DNA of 64,000 nucleotides, taken from assembly GCA_963844405.1 (NCBI GenBank), contig CAWJNZ010000007.1, forward strand, positions 682,001-746,000, read 5' to 3'. The position numbers were made by a program, and so were the translations under genes. The notes beneath the pieces were generated by a model. It worked only from the letters and a program-made list of their open reading frames with translations. It did not search any database and had not been told where the DNA came from. Of the stretch, positions 52,704 to 60,762 are shown in pieces (the stretch's first letter is position 1; the number at the start of each line of letters is the position of its first letter). The DNA is from DASSUW01 sp963844405. Its GTDB lineage: Bacteria; Actinomycetota; Thermoleophilia; Solirubrobacterales; Solirubrobacteraceae.

Positions 52704-54320
52704 ATGGCCCGGCGACGGACGGCTCCGCTGCTGCTCGTGGCCGGCTTGCTCGCCGGCTGCGGCGCCACTCCCGAGCCGGCGCCCCGACCCGCCCCCGAGC
52801 TCCGCCAGGCGGAGAACCAGGGCGCGCTGAAGAGCGCCTCCTGGCGCGCCGCGGCCGCCGCCGAGGCCGAGCGCCTGCGGCTCCTGCGCCTCGCCATCCG
52901 CCGCGCGCACAACTCGCCGACCGTCGCCGGCGCGCTCCGCTACGCGCGGCTGACGAGGCGCATCACGGGCAGGACCTACGCCCGCCACCGGCGCGAGTAC
53001 GCGGCCGCCCGCGCCGCCGTCGGCCGGCTCGACGGCACCCGCGCCGCCGAGCTCGCCACGGTGCTCGGCACCGTCGACGCGCTCGCCGCCCAGCACCTGC
53101 TCAGCCCCAGCCGGCTGCGCCCCGTCTTCCTCGTCCTGCGTCGCAACACCCAGTTCTGGACGCGGCGGCCGATGCCCGCCTCCGGCCAGCGCGTCAGCTT
53201 CGGCCCGGCGGTCTTCCAGTACTACCCCGGCCGCGGCATGCAGCTCCAGCCGCTGGCGAGCTGGGGCAAGGTCAACTGGCTCGCCCGCATGTGCCTGCAG
53301 GACCGGACCTTGGCCCGCCGCCGCGCCGCCTGCCCCGCGCCCGAGCTGCGCCGCGCGGTCAACACCCTGCTCGGCCTCGCCGCCGACCGCGGCGACTTCC
53401 TCGCCTGGGAGCACTACTTCTCGTGGGGCGGCGGCACGCCGCCGTGGATCAGCGGCATGACGCAGGCCACCGCGGTGTCGGCGCTCGCCCGCGCCTCGCG
53501 CGCCCTCGAGGAGCCGGGCTGGCGCAAGGCGGCACACAGGGCGCTCGGTGCGTTCCAGACCGCGCCACCGGTCGGCGTCGACGGCGGGGACCACTACCTC
53601 ATGTACTCCTTCTCGCCGGGCCTGCGGATCTTCAACGGCGAGCTCCAGGCGGTCAGCGGCATCGGCGAGTTCGCCGCGCTGTGGCCGGACCGCCGCGCCC
53701 ACCGGCTGTTCCGCCGCGGCGAGCGCGGTGCCCGCGCCATGGTCGCCGCCTCCGACACCGGCGCCTGGTCGCTGTACTCGTTCGCCGGCCGCGAGGCGAC
53801 GCTCAGCTACCACCAGCTGATCGAGGAGTTCCTCGGCGACATGTGCGACCGCACGGACCGCCCCATCTACTGCGACGCGGCCACGCGCTTCGCCCGCTAC
53901 CAGCGCGAGCCGACCCGCATCGGCATCGCCCCGCTCGAGCGCCTGCGCGCGCGCCGCAGCACCACCGTGCGCTTCTCGATCTCGAAGATCTCCTCCGTCA
54001 AGGTGCGCGTCTACGGCCGCAAGGGACTCACGCTCAGCGAGGACCTCACGCTCCCCCACGGCGTGCACAAGGTGGGCTGGACGCCGCCCGCGCGCGGCCG
54101 CTTCCGGCTGCGGATCGAGGCGCAGGGCCCGAGCGGCCCGGTGGGCGTGAAGGCGCGCACCGTCCGCGTCGTCCTGCCGAAGCCGAAGCCCAAGAAGGAG
54201 AAGGGGGAGGAGGAGGAGAAGGACGTCGAGAAGCCGAAGGAGCAGCGGGAGGACGTCGAGAAGCCGAAGGAGACCGCGAAGTTGACGCCGCGTCCAGAAC
54301 CGGAGACTGTTGACCGGTGA
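52704..54320 (+). CDS. D-glucuronyl C5-epimerase-like lipoprotein
   Basis: 538 residues from ATG 52704. The N-terminus is a lipoprotein signal (LLLVAGLLAGC, lipobox LAGC). The centre matches the C5-epimerase C-terminal family: YFSWGGGTPPWISGMTQATA, LMYSFSPGLRIFNGELQAVS and GEREARA-type helices (here GERGARAMVAASDTGAWSLY). An immunoglobulin-like part follows (~420-500), then a charged tail with two copies of DVEKPKE. It would act on a surface polysaccharide containing uronic acid or a similar sugar. The stop overlaps the STAS gene start (GTGA). Confidence 0.85.
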   Translation: MARRRTAPLLLVAGLLAGCGATPEPAPRPAPELRQAENQGALKSASWRAAAAAEAERLRLLRLAIRRAHNSPTVAGALRYARLTRRITGRTYARHRREYAAARAAVGRLDGTRAAELATVLGTVDALAAQHLLSPSRLRPVFLVLRRNTQFWTRRPMPASGQRVSFGPAVFQYYPGRGMQLQPLASWGKVNWLARMCLQDRTLARRRAACPAPELRRAVNTLLGLAADRGDFLAWEHYFSWGGGTPPWISGMTQATAVSALARASRALEEPGWRKAAHRALGAFQTAPPVGVDGGDHYLMYSFSPGLRIFNGELQAVSGIGEFAALWPDRRAHRLFRRGERGARAMVAASDTGAWSLYSFAGREATLSYHQLIEEFLGDMCDRTDRPIYCDAATRFARYQREPTRIGIAPLERLRARRSTTVRFSISKISSVKVRVYGRKGLTLSEDLTLPHGVHKVGWTPPARGRFRLRIEAQGPSGPVGVKARTVRVVLPKPKPKKEKGEEEEKDVEKPKEQREDVEKPKETAKLTPRPEPETVDR

Positions 54321-54691
54321 GCACTCCCCTCCCGGGTCCCTTCTCGGTCGATGAGCACGAGGAAGCCGGCGTGAAGGTCCTCCACGTCGCCGGCGAGCTC
54401 GACATCGCGACCGCGCCCCGCCTGTGCGCGCGGCTCGACGCGAACCGCGCCGGCCGCAGCCCGCGCGTGCTCGTCGACCTCACCGACGTCGACTTCTGCG
54501 ACTCGACCGGCCTGCGCGCCCTGCTCGGCGCCGCCTCGGAGGTCCGGGCCCACGGCGGCCACTTCGCGATCGTCTGCCCGCCGCGGGGCGACGTCGCGCG
54601 GCTGCTCGAGATCGTCGGCGCCGCCGAGTGGATGGTCATCCACTCGGACCCCGAGAGCGGGCTGGCCGCGCTCAGCCTCAAGCTGAGCTAG
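54317..54691 (+). CDS. STAS-domain anti-sigma-factor antagonist
   Basis: 124 residues from GTG 54317. The STAS fold is clear: KVLHVAGELDIATAPRL, then VLVDLTDVDFCDSTGLRALL. The Ser in DSTGL is the site phosphorylated by partner RsbW/SpoIIAB-type kinases, which releases or traps an anti-sigma factor. No kinase gene is nearby. Coupling to a surface epimerase gene is unusual; it may only share a transcript. The 3' end overlaps the convergent thioesterase-like gene by 14 bases. Confidence 0.9.
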   Translation: MSTPLPGPFSVDEHEEAGVKVLHVAGELDIATAPRLCARLDANRAGRSPRVLVDLTDVDFCDSTGLRALLGAASEVRAHGGHFAIVCPPRGDVARLLEIVGAAEWMVIHSDPESGLAALSLKLS

Positions 54692-55421
54692 GCCGCGGCT
54701 GCACCCAGAGGTGCCGGGCGCGGGCGAGGATCCGCCCGTCGGCGCTCAGCAGCGCGGAGGCGGTGTACTGCTTGCGGCCGTCGGACTCGAGCGGCCAGCC
54801 GCAGGCGACGATCGGCTCGCCGAGGGGGATCGGCTCGTGCAGCTCGGCCTGCGTCCACGCCAGCAGGCTGGGGATGTCGGCCGTCCACAGCGCCGGCACG
54901 TAGCTCGGGCAGTCGAGCGCCGCCCACGTCATCTCGGGCTGGATCCCGCGGTCGTCGTGCGGGACGGTCACGTCGGCGATCAGCACGGCGGCGGTCATCG
55001 TCGGGTCGCGCGACAGGTCGCCGAAGTGCAGCCCGAGGCCGTCGTGGCGGCCGGCGCCGCAGACGTAGCAGTCGCTGAACGGGTGGCGGGCGCTCCGCCA
55101 CGGATGGCGGCGCATCGCCTCGCGCGCCTCGGCCACGGTGGGCCGCACCGGCGGCTCCACCTCGGGCGCCGAGGCCGGCTCGGCCTCGGCGATCAGGCGC
55201 TCGCGATGGCAGAGCAGGACGCGCTCGCCCTCGCGCTTGATCTCGAGCGCGGTGTCGAGCGGCGGCGGCGATCGCAGCGAGACCTCGGCGAGGCCGCCGA
55301 CGTAGCGGGCGAGCAGGCCCGCGGTGTAGCCGCCGTTCGCGCTGGCCGGAGGGCCGTTGAAGCGGCGGGGGATGAAGACGCGGCCCGCACCACCTTCGAC
55401 GGCGAGCGGGCCGCGCTGCAT
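54678..55421 (-). CDS. Thioesterase-like (hotdog-fold) protein
   Basis: 247 residues from ATG 55421. RRFNGPPASANGGYTAGLLA and a later PEMTWAALDCPSYVPAL are typical of double-hotdog acyl-CoA thioesterase-like proteins, and CYVCGAGRHDGLGLHFG is a conserved linker with two cysteines. The probable substrate is an acyl-CoA, by family. It starts eight bases after the cold-shock gene ends on the same strand, so the two may be co-transcribed. Confidence 0.82.
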   Translation of the reverse strand: MQRGPLAVEGGAGRVFIPRRFNGPPASANGGYTAGLLARYVGGLAEVSLRSPPPLDTALEIKREGERVLLCHRERLIAEAEPASAPEVEPPVRPTVAEAREAMRRHPWRSARHPFSDCYVCGAGRHDGLGLHFGDLSRDPTMTAAVLIADVTVPHDDRGIQPEMTWAALDCPSYVPALWTADIPSLLAWTQAELHEPIPLGEPIVACGWPLESDGRKQYTASALLSADGRILARARHLWVQPRPSSA

Positions 55422-55428
55422 CTGCGCT

Positions 55429-55632
55429 CTAGAGCGTCGTGACGTTGACCGCCGCCGGGCCCTTCGGACCCTGCTCGGCGTCGTACGAGACGCGGGCGCC
55501 CTCCGCGAGGGTGCGGAAGCCGTCACCCGCGATGCCGGAGAAATGGACGAAGAGGTCCTTGCCGGGCTCGTCGGGCGTGATGAACCCGAAGCCCTTGTCG
55601 TCGCTGAACCACTTCACGGTACCGGTCGCCAT
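55429..55632 (-). CDS. Cold-shock protein (CspA family)
   Basis: 67 residues from ATG 55632. Nucleic-acid-binding motifs RNP1 and RNP2 are present: VKWFSDDKGFGFITPDE and DLFVHFSGIAG. The family binds single-stranded RNA and melts secondary structure. A strong GGAGG lies seven bases before the start. The upstream region (55,633-55,786) is shared with the divergent desaturase and contains a hairpin. Confidence 0.96.
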   Translation of the reverse strand: MATGTVKWFSDDKGFGFITPDEPGKDLFVHFSGIAGDGFRTLAEGARVSYDAEQGPKGPAAVNVTTL

Positions 55633-55714
55633 GTCTTTACCTCCACGGCGGACGTGTGCTGCGAACGCCGATGATGCCGTGGCATGACAACTGCGGGCGC
55701 GTGCACTGCTTTTC

Positions 55715-55730
55715 CGGGCATTGGTGCCCG
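55715..55730 (-). promoter_or_regulatory. Hairpin in the cold-shock gene upstream region
   Basis: CGGGCA-TTGG-TGCCCG: six perfect base pairs and a four-base loop, 83 bases upstream of the csp start. It may be part of its leader, as cold-shock genes often have long structured leaders; it could equally be an operator between the divergent genes. Confidence 0.4.
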
Positions 55731-55786
55731 TTTCGAACGTGCGGAAAGGTAGCACCCGCAGCGAACGGGTAGGGTTCTCCGGCGTG

Positions 55787-56713
55787 ATGATCGCGCCGCC
55801 AGCCGACGACGTCCAGCCCGTCGCCAACGAGACGCGCGACCGCATCATCACCGGCACGATCACCGTTCTGCCCTTCGTCGGGCTCGGGATCGTGTGCTGG
55901 CAGGCGTGGAACGAGGCGCTCCGCTGGAGCGACGTCATCGTGTTCCTGATCTGCTACCCCGCGACCGCTCTCGGCGTCACCGTCGGCTTCCACCGGCTCT
56001 TCACGCACCGCGCGTTCAAGGCCAGGCAGCCCGTGCGCGCCGCGCTGGCCATCCTCGGCTCCGCGGCGATCGAGGGGCCGATCACAGCCTGGGTCGCCGA
56101 CCACCGCAAGCACCACGCGTACTCCGACATCGACGGCGACCCGCACAGCCCGCACGTGGAGCACGGCGGCGGCTGGACGGGGGCCTTCAAGGGCCTCTGG
56201 CACGCGCACTGGGGCTGGCTCTTCATCCACACGCACCGCGGCAACAAGCAGCGCTACGCGCCGGACCTGCTGGCCGACCCGCTGATCCGCTGGATCGACC
56301 GGACCTTCGTGCTCTGGGTGACCGTCGGGCTGCTGGTGCCGTTCTTCCTCGGCTGGCTGATCGGCGGCAGCCTCGAGACGGCGCTGACCGGCCTGCTGTG
56401 GGGCGGGCTCGTGCGGATGCTCGTGGTCCACCACGTGACCTACAGCATCAACTCGATCTGCCACTTCTTCGGGCGCAAGGACTTCGACACCGGCGACGAG
56501 TCGCGCAACGTGCTGTGGCTCTCGCCGTTCACGTTCGGCGAGTCGTGGCACAACAACCACCACGCCTTCCCGACCTCGTACCGCCACGGCCTCAAGCCCT
56601 GGCAGGTCGACATCTCGGCCGGCGTGATCTGGCTGCTGGAGAAGGCCGGGCTGGCGTGGGACGTCGTCCGCGTCAGCCCCGAGAAGCAGGCCCGCAAGGC
56701 CGTCGGGACGTAG
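55787..56713 (+). CDS. Acyl-CoA / fatty acid desaturase (delta-9 type)
   Basis: 308 residues from ATG 55787 (GTG 55784 possible). Three histidine boxes that bind the di-iron centre are present: HRLFTHRAF, DHRKHHAYS and WHNNHHAFP. Four membrane segments flank them (for example ITVLPFVGLGIVCWQAW, VLWVTVGLLVPFFLGWL). The enzyme puts a double bond into a saturated acyl chain. The downstream gene, beginning two bases after the stop, encodes a cyclopropane synthase that modifies such double bonds, so the two form a membrane-lipid-adaptation unit, next to a cold-shock gene. Confidence 0.93.
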   Translation: MIAPPADDVQPVANETRDRIITGTITVLPFVGLGIVCWQAWNEALRWSDVIVFLICYPATALGVTVGFHRLFTHRAFKARQPVRAALAILGSAAIEGPITAWVADHRKHHAYSDIDGDPHSPHVEHGGGWTGAFKGLWHAHWGWLFIHTHRGNKQRYAPDLLADPLIRWIDRTFVLWVTVGLLVPFFLGWLIGGSLETALTGLLWGGLVRMLVVHHVTYSINSICHFFGRKDFDTGDESRNVLWLSPFTFGESWHNNHHAFPTSYRHGLKPWQVDISAGVIWLLEKAGLAWDVVRVSPEKQARKAVGT

Positions 56714-56715
56714 CC

Positions 56716-57930
56716 GTGCCGGGCCTGCGTACGACCGAGCCGCTGCGGCGGGAGCTCTCCGTCAGGCTGCCCGAGCGCCCCTTCCGGGTGACGTTCTGGG
56801 ACGGCAGCGAGCTGCCGTCGACCAACGGCGGCGGCGCGCCCACCCTGCACGTGAAGTCCCCGCGCGCGCTCGCCCACGCGCTGCGCGCGCCCGGGCAGCT
56901 CGGGCTCGGCCGCGCCTACGCCACCGGCGAGATCGAGCCCGACGACCTCGACGGCTTCCTGCTCATGCTCCGCCACTACCAGCCGCCGCCGATCGACCGG
57001 GCGGCGCAGCTGCGCCTGGCGCTGGCCGCCGCGCGCGCCGCCGGGCCGATGCTGCCGCCGCCGGTGCCGGAGGTCGAGCAGAAGCCGCGCGGCCGGCGCC
57101 ACAGCCCGGCGCGCGACAGGCGCTCGGTCCAGTTCCACTACGACGTCTCGAACGAGTTCTTCAAGCTGTTCCTGGACGAGTCCCTGACGTACTCGTGCGC
57201 GTTCTTCTCGCTCGACGACTCGAGCCTGGAGGCCGCCCAGTTCGCCAAGCTCGAGCTCGTCTGCAAGAAGCTGCGGCTGGAGCCGGGGATGCGGGTGCTC
57301 GACGTCGGCTGCGGCTGGGGCAGCTTCGCGATCCACGCCGCGCGCGAGCACGGCGTGCAGGTCACCGGCATCACGCTGTCGGAGGGGCAGGCCGACCTCG
57401 CTCGCGCCCGGGTGGCCGAGGCGGCGCTCTCGGACAAGATCGAGATCCGCCTGCAGGACTACCGCGACCTGAGCGGCGAGTTCGACGCGGTCTCCAGCAT
57501 CGGCATGGTCGAGCACGTCGGCGCCAACCAGATCGACGAGTACATGCACGTGTGCGCACGCGTGCTCAAGCCGGGCGCCCAGTTCCTCAACCACGGCATC
57601 GCGCGGCTGCGGGTGGGCGAGCCGGAGGCCGGGCCGTTCTCGGAGCGCTACGTGTTCCCGGACGCGGCGCCCCTGCACGTGTCGAGGATCATCGCCGCGA
57701 TGGAGCGCGCCGGCCTGGAGATCCACCACGTCGAGGACTTCCGGCTCGACTACGCCGAGACGCTGCGCCACTGGGCGCGACGGCTCGACGAGCACCTGCC
57801 CGAGGCCGAGCGGATCGCCGGCCCCGAGCGCCTGCGCGTGTGGCGGCTGTACCTGCGCGCCGCGCGCCAGGGCTTCGAGACCGGCTTCACGTCGGTCTTC
57901 CAGGTGCGCTGCTCGCGCCCATCGAAGTGA
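56716..57930 (+). CDS. Cyclopropane-fatty-acyl-phospholipid synthase
   Basis: 404 residues from GTG 56716. Motifs: VQFHYDVSNEFFKLFLDES, LTYSCAFF, MRVLDVGCGWGSFAIHAA (SAM site), GITLSEGQADLARA, then SIGMVEHVGANQIDEY. This is the standard CFA synthase set: a methylene group from SAM is added across a cis double bond of membrane lipids. The gene directly follows the desaturase that would supply the double bond. Confidence 0.94.
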   Translation: MPGLRTTEPLRRELSVRLPERPFRVTFWDGSELPSTNGGGAPTLHVKSPRALAHALRAPGQLGLGRAYATGEIEPDDLDGFLLMLRHYQPPPIDRAAQLRLALAAARAAGPMLPPPVPEVEQKPRGRRHSPARDRRSVQFHYDVSNEFFKLFLDESLTYSCAFFSLDDSSLEAAQFAKLELVCKKLRLEPGMRVLDVGCGWGSFAIHAAREHGVQVTGITLSEGQADLARARVAEAALSDKIEIRLQDYRDLSGEFDAVSSIGMVEHVGANQIDEYMHVCARVLKPGAQFLNHGIARLRVGEPEAGPFSERYVFPDAAPLHVSRIIAAMERAGLEIHHVEDFRLDYAETLRHWARRLDEHLPEAERIAGPERLRVWRLYLRAARQGFETGFTSVFQVRCSRPSK

Positions 57931-58070
57931 GTACCCGCTAACCTGTATGGCGGTGGTCGGCACCGATGCCGGCCGCGAGGCAGTTCAGCTTGCTTGGGTC
58001 CCGCCATAGGGCGGTTCGGGTCAGCAGTCGCCTCCCGAATCGTTCGCGGCCCTTGCCGCAGGAAGTTTTC
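57931..58070 (+). promoter_or_regulatory. Structured 5' leader region of the DEAD-box helicase gene
   Basis: 140 bases without a gene. GGTCGGCA (57,955-57,962) pairs with TGCCGGCC (57,967-57,974) around CCGA with one wobble, and CCGCC (58,001-58,005) pairs with GGCGG (58,010-58,014) around ATAG. The start of transcription was not located; TAACCT near 57,939 could be a -10. Confidence 0.45.
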
Positions 58071-59180
58071 ATGCCCCAGCAGTCCTTCGCCGATCTCGGC
58101 GTATCGCGTGCCGTCGCCGCCGCCCTGCGCGACCGCGGCGTCCACACGCCCTTCCCCATCCAGGAGCTCGTCATCGCCGACGTGCTCGCCGGCCGCGACG
58201 TGCTCGCCAAGTCGCCGACCGGCTCCGGCAAGACGCTCGCCTTCGGCGTCCCGCTGATCGACCGCATCGCGGCCGACGCGCGGCGCCCCGCGGCGCTGAT
58301 CCTCGCCCCCACGCGCGAGCTCGCCGGCCAGATCGTCGACGAGCTGCGCCCGCTGGCGCGAGCCCGCAGCCTCAGCGTGGCCGCCGTCTACGGCGGCGTC
58401 GGCTTCGAGAAGCAGACGCGCGAGGCGCAGCGCGCCCACATCATCGTCGCCACCCCGGGCCGGCTCAAGGACCTGCTCGCCCGGCGCGCCTTCTCGCTCT
58501 CGCACGTGCGCACGCTGATCCTCGACGAGGCCGACCGTATGCTCGACATGGGCTTCCGCCCGGCCGTCGACCGCATCGTCGCCCAGTGCCCGCGCGATCG
58601 CCAGACCCTGTTCTTCTCGGCCACGCTCGACGGCGAGGCCGGCCGCGTCGCCAGGGCCTACACGCGCGACGCCGCGCGGCACGAACACACGCCGCCCGAG
58701 CAGCGGACGGCCGACATCGAGCACCGCTTCCTCGCCGTCGAGCGCGACGACCGCCTCGACGCGCTGGTCGACGAGCTCAACGACTCCGACATGGCGCTCG
58801 TCTTCGTCCGCACCAAGCGCGGCGCCGACCGGCTCGTCAAGCGCCTGTCGCGCGAGGGCGTCCGCGCGGTCGCCATGCACGGCGACAAGTCCCAGCGCCA
58901 GCGCGAGCGCGCGCTCGCCTCGTTCGAGGCCGGCGACATCGACACCCTGGTGGCGACCGACGTCGCCGCCCGCGGCATCGACGTCAACGGCATCTCGCAC
59001 GTCATCAACTTCGACCCGCCCGCCGACCGCGAGGGCTACGTCCACCGCGTCGGCCGCACCGGCCGCGCCGGCCGCAGCGGGGTCGGCGTCACCTTCTTCG
59101 GCCGCGAGAACCAGCGGGACCTGGAGAAGATCGCCGCCCAGCTGCGGCTGAAGGAGGAGTTCCGATCAGCGCTGACCTAG
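58071..59180 (+). CDS. DEAD-box RNA helicase
   Basis: 369 residues from ATG 58071, with AGGAAG six bases upstream. All core motifs are present: Q motif (TPFPIQELV), Walker A SPTGSGKT, APTRELAGQ, TPGRL, DEADRMLDMGF, SAT, VFVRTKRGAD, TDVAARGIDV and HRVGRTGRAGR. It is a minimal helicase with no C-terminal RNA-binding extension. Likely roles are RNA unwinding in ribosome assembly or decay, perhaps in the cold, given the leader and the nearby desaturase and cold-shock genes. Its stop overlaps the protease stop on the other strand. Confidence 0.94.
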   Translation: MPQQSFADLGVSRAVAAALRDRGVHTPFPIQELVIADVLAGRDVLAKSPTGSGKTLAFGVPLIDRIAADARRPAALILAPTRELAGQIVDELRPLARARSLSVAAVYGGVGFEKQTREAQRAHIIVATPGRLKDLLARRAFSLSHVRTLILDEADRMLDMGFRPAVDRIVAQCPRDRQTLFFSATLDGEAGRVARAYTRDAARHEHTPPEQRTADIEHRFLAVERDDRLDALVDELNDSDMALVFVRTKRGADRLVKRLSREGVRAVAMHGDKSQRQRERALASFEAGDIDTLVATDVAARGIDVNGISHVINFDPPADREGYVHRVGRTGRAGRSGVGVTFFGRENQRDLEKIAAQLRLKEEFRSALT

Positions 59181-59971
59181 TCGACGCCGTCCGGCGCCTG
59201 CGTGCGGATCCACTCGCGCAGCACCGTGTCCCCGACACGGGCGTAGACGCCGGGCTTGCCGGGCCGCGCGCAGCCCTCGCCCCAGCTCGTGGCGCCGACC
59301 ATCTTGAGCGCACCGGTCGCGTCACGGCCGAACATCGGGCCGCCCGAGTCGCCCTGGCACGTGTCCACGCCGCCCTGGGGGAAGCCGGCGCAGATCATGG
59401 TTGAGGCCTCGAAGTCGGAGTAGGCGTTCGCGCAGTAGGCGTCGGTCGTGATCGGGACCTGCGCCTCCTGCAGCGTGTCGGCGATGTCGCCACCTTCCTC
59501 GGTTGCGCCGAAGCCGACGATCGTCTCCATCGTGCCCGGCGCCCACAGCGAGGTGCCGCCGGCGCCCGCCACGCGCGCGGGCGCCTTGGTCGACGGCGCG
59601 GCGAGCTCGAGCAGGGCGATGTCGTAGCCCATGTTCACCAGGTAGTTCGGGTTCATGACCACGCGCTGGACCGGGACGCGCTCGCCGGCGCGCGGGGTCA
59701 CGGAGCCGATGCGCACGTCGATCAGCTGCGGCGGCCAGCCGGCCGGCGAGGCGACGGCCGCGCCCGTGATCGACGAGCAGTGGCCCGCCGTCAGCACCCA
59801 GCGCGGCGCGATCAGCGTGCCGGTGCACAGGAACGAGGAGCCGAAGCGGATCTCGGCAACCGCCGGATAGGCCCCCGGCGCGGCGTCGCGGCCGCCGACG
59901 ACGGCACTTGAGGGTGAGGCGATGGCGAAGGACGCGGCGACGACAGCCGCAAAGGCGAGAAGTCGGCTCAT
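59177..59971 (-). CDS. Secreted trypsin-like (S1) serine protease
   Basis: 264 residues from ATG 59971. Signal peptide LLAFAAVVAASFAIASPSSA, then VVGGRDAAPGAYP directly. The catalytic triad is in LTAGHC (His), YDIALLEL (Asp) and CQGDSGGPMFG (Ser); cysteine pairs match the family. Asp six residues before the catalytic Ser (D in GVDTCQGDS) indicates trypsin-like cleavage after Arg or Lys. There is no visible pro-peptide, so signal removal could make the active VVGG N-terminus. Confidence 0.94.
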   Translation of the reverse strand: MSRLLAFAAVVAASFAIASPSSAVVGGRDAAPGAYPAVAEIRFGSSFLCTGTLIAPRWVLTAGHCSSITGAAVASPAGWPPQLIDVRIGSVTPRAGERVPVQRVVMNPNYLVNMGYDIALLELAAPSTKAPARVAGAGGTSLWAPGTMETIVGFGATEEGGDIADTLQEAQVPITTDAYCANAYSDFEASTMICAGFPQGGVDTCQGDSGGPMFGRDATGALKMVGATSWGEGCARPGKPGVYARVGDTVLREWIRTQAPDGVD

Positions 59972-60021
59972 GCCCCCTGCAACGAGAGCGGGCGACCGAA
60001 CTTGCGGGTTCGGGGCGAACT

Positions 60022-60726
60022 TCAGCGCAGACCGGCGTAGAGATCGCGCATGCGGGCGATCTCGATCCCCTGGTCGGCCTCGACGTGGTTGGTGAACACG
60101 CCGATCTCCGGCTCGGCGCCGCCGCCCGCCGCGCGGAGCTCCTGGACCATCGTGAGCGCGCCCTCGTGGTGGAACGTCATGTACCGCAGGAACATGCGGT
60201 CGAACCGCTGCCCGTCGGCGTTGTAGAGCCGCCCAAGCTCCTCCGAGGTGAGCATGCCCGGAGGGAGGCCCTCGCCTGAGCCGTGGTCATGGTTCCCGTG
60301 GTCGTTGGGACTGCGTGGCTCCACGTCACGCGCCCGCAGCCAGCCCTCGATCTGCTCGATCTCCGTCTCCTGCGAGAGCTCCATCCGGCGGGCGAGCAGG
60401 CGGACGTCACGGCTCTCGGTGCGCCCGGGCACCCACTTGGCCATCAGGATCGCCTGGCCATGGTGGTGGATCATGTCCTGCATGAAGCGCACGTCGGCCT
60501 TCGTGTGCTTCACCGGCTCGATCTCGTCCAGGTCCTGGGCGGACAGCTTGCGCGATGGCTCGCCCGGCGCCCCCGGCTGGACGACGTTGCCGACGTCGCG
60601 CGGCCGCTCGGGCTCGTCGTTGCCGGAGCCGCCGCAGCCGGCGAGCAGGACGAGGACGGCAGGGACGATCAGGGCCCTGCGCCATCCGTGGTTGATCAGG
60701 GCCAACGCCCACATATAGGATCGCAC
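60022..60726 (-). CDS. DUF305 lipoprotein
   Basis: 234 residues from GTG 60726 (ATG 60714 also possible). Lipobox in VLVLLAGCGGSG. The DUF305 ferritin-like signature appears twice: FMQDMIHHHGQAILMAKW and YMTFHHEGALTMVQEL, with a His-rich insert between (NDHGNHDHGSG). Members are often linked with metal (copper) handling, but a function is not established. It is divergent from an LVIVD-repeat gene with 36 bases between starts; the pair recurs in other bacteria as far as I recall. Confidence 0.9.
   Translation of the reverse strand: MRSYMWALALINHGWRRALIVPAVLVLLAGCGGSGNDEPERPRDVGNVVQPGAPGEPSRKLSAQDLDEIEPVKHTKADVRFMQDMIHHHGQAILMAKWVPGRTESRDVRLLARRMELSQETEIEQIEGWLRARDVEPRSPNDHGNHDHGSGEGLPPGMLTSEELGRLYNADGQRFDRMFLRYMTFHHEGALTMVQELRAAGGGAEPEIGVFTNHVEADQGIEIARMRDLYAGLR
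60692..60721 (+). promoter_or_regulatory. Promoter of the LVIVD-repeat gene
   Basis: TTGATC (60,692-60,697), 18-base spacer, TAGGAT (60,716-60,721). Transcription would start near 60,728 and give a ~35-base leader that holds the purine-rich ribosome site before 60,763. Confidence 0.55.
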
Positions 60727-60762
60727 GCCTCCACAACTTAATCACTCGGAGGGGGAGAGGGA

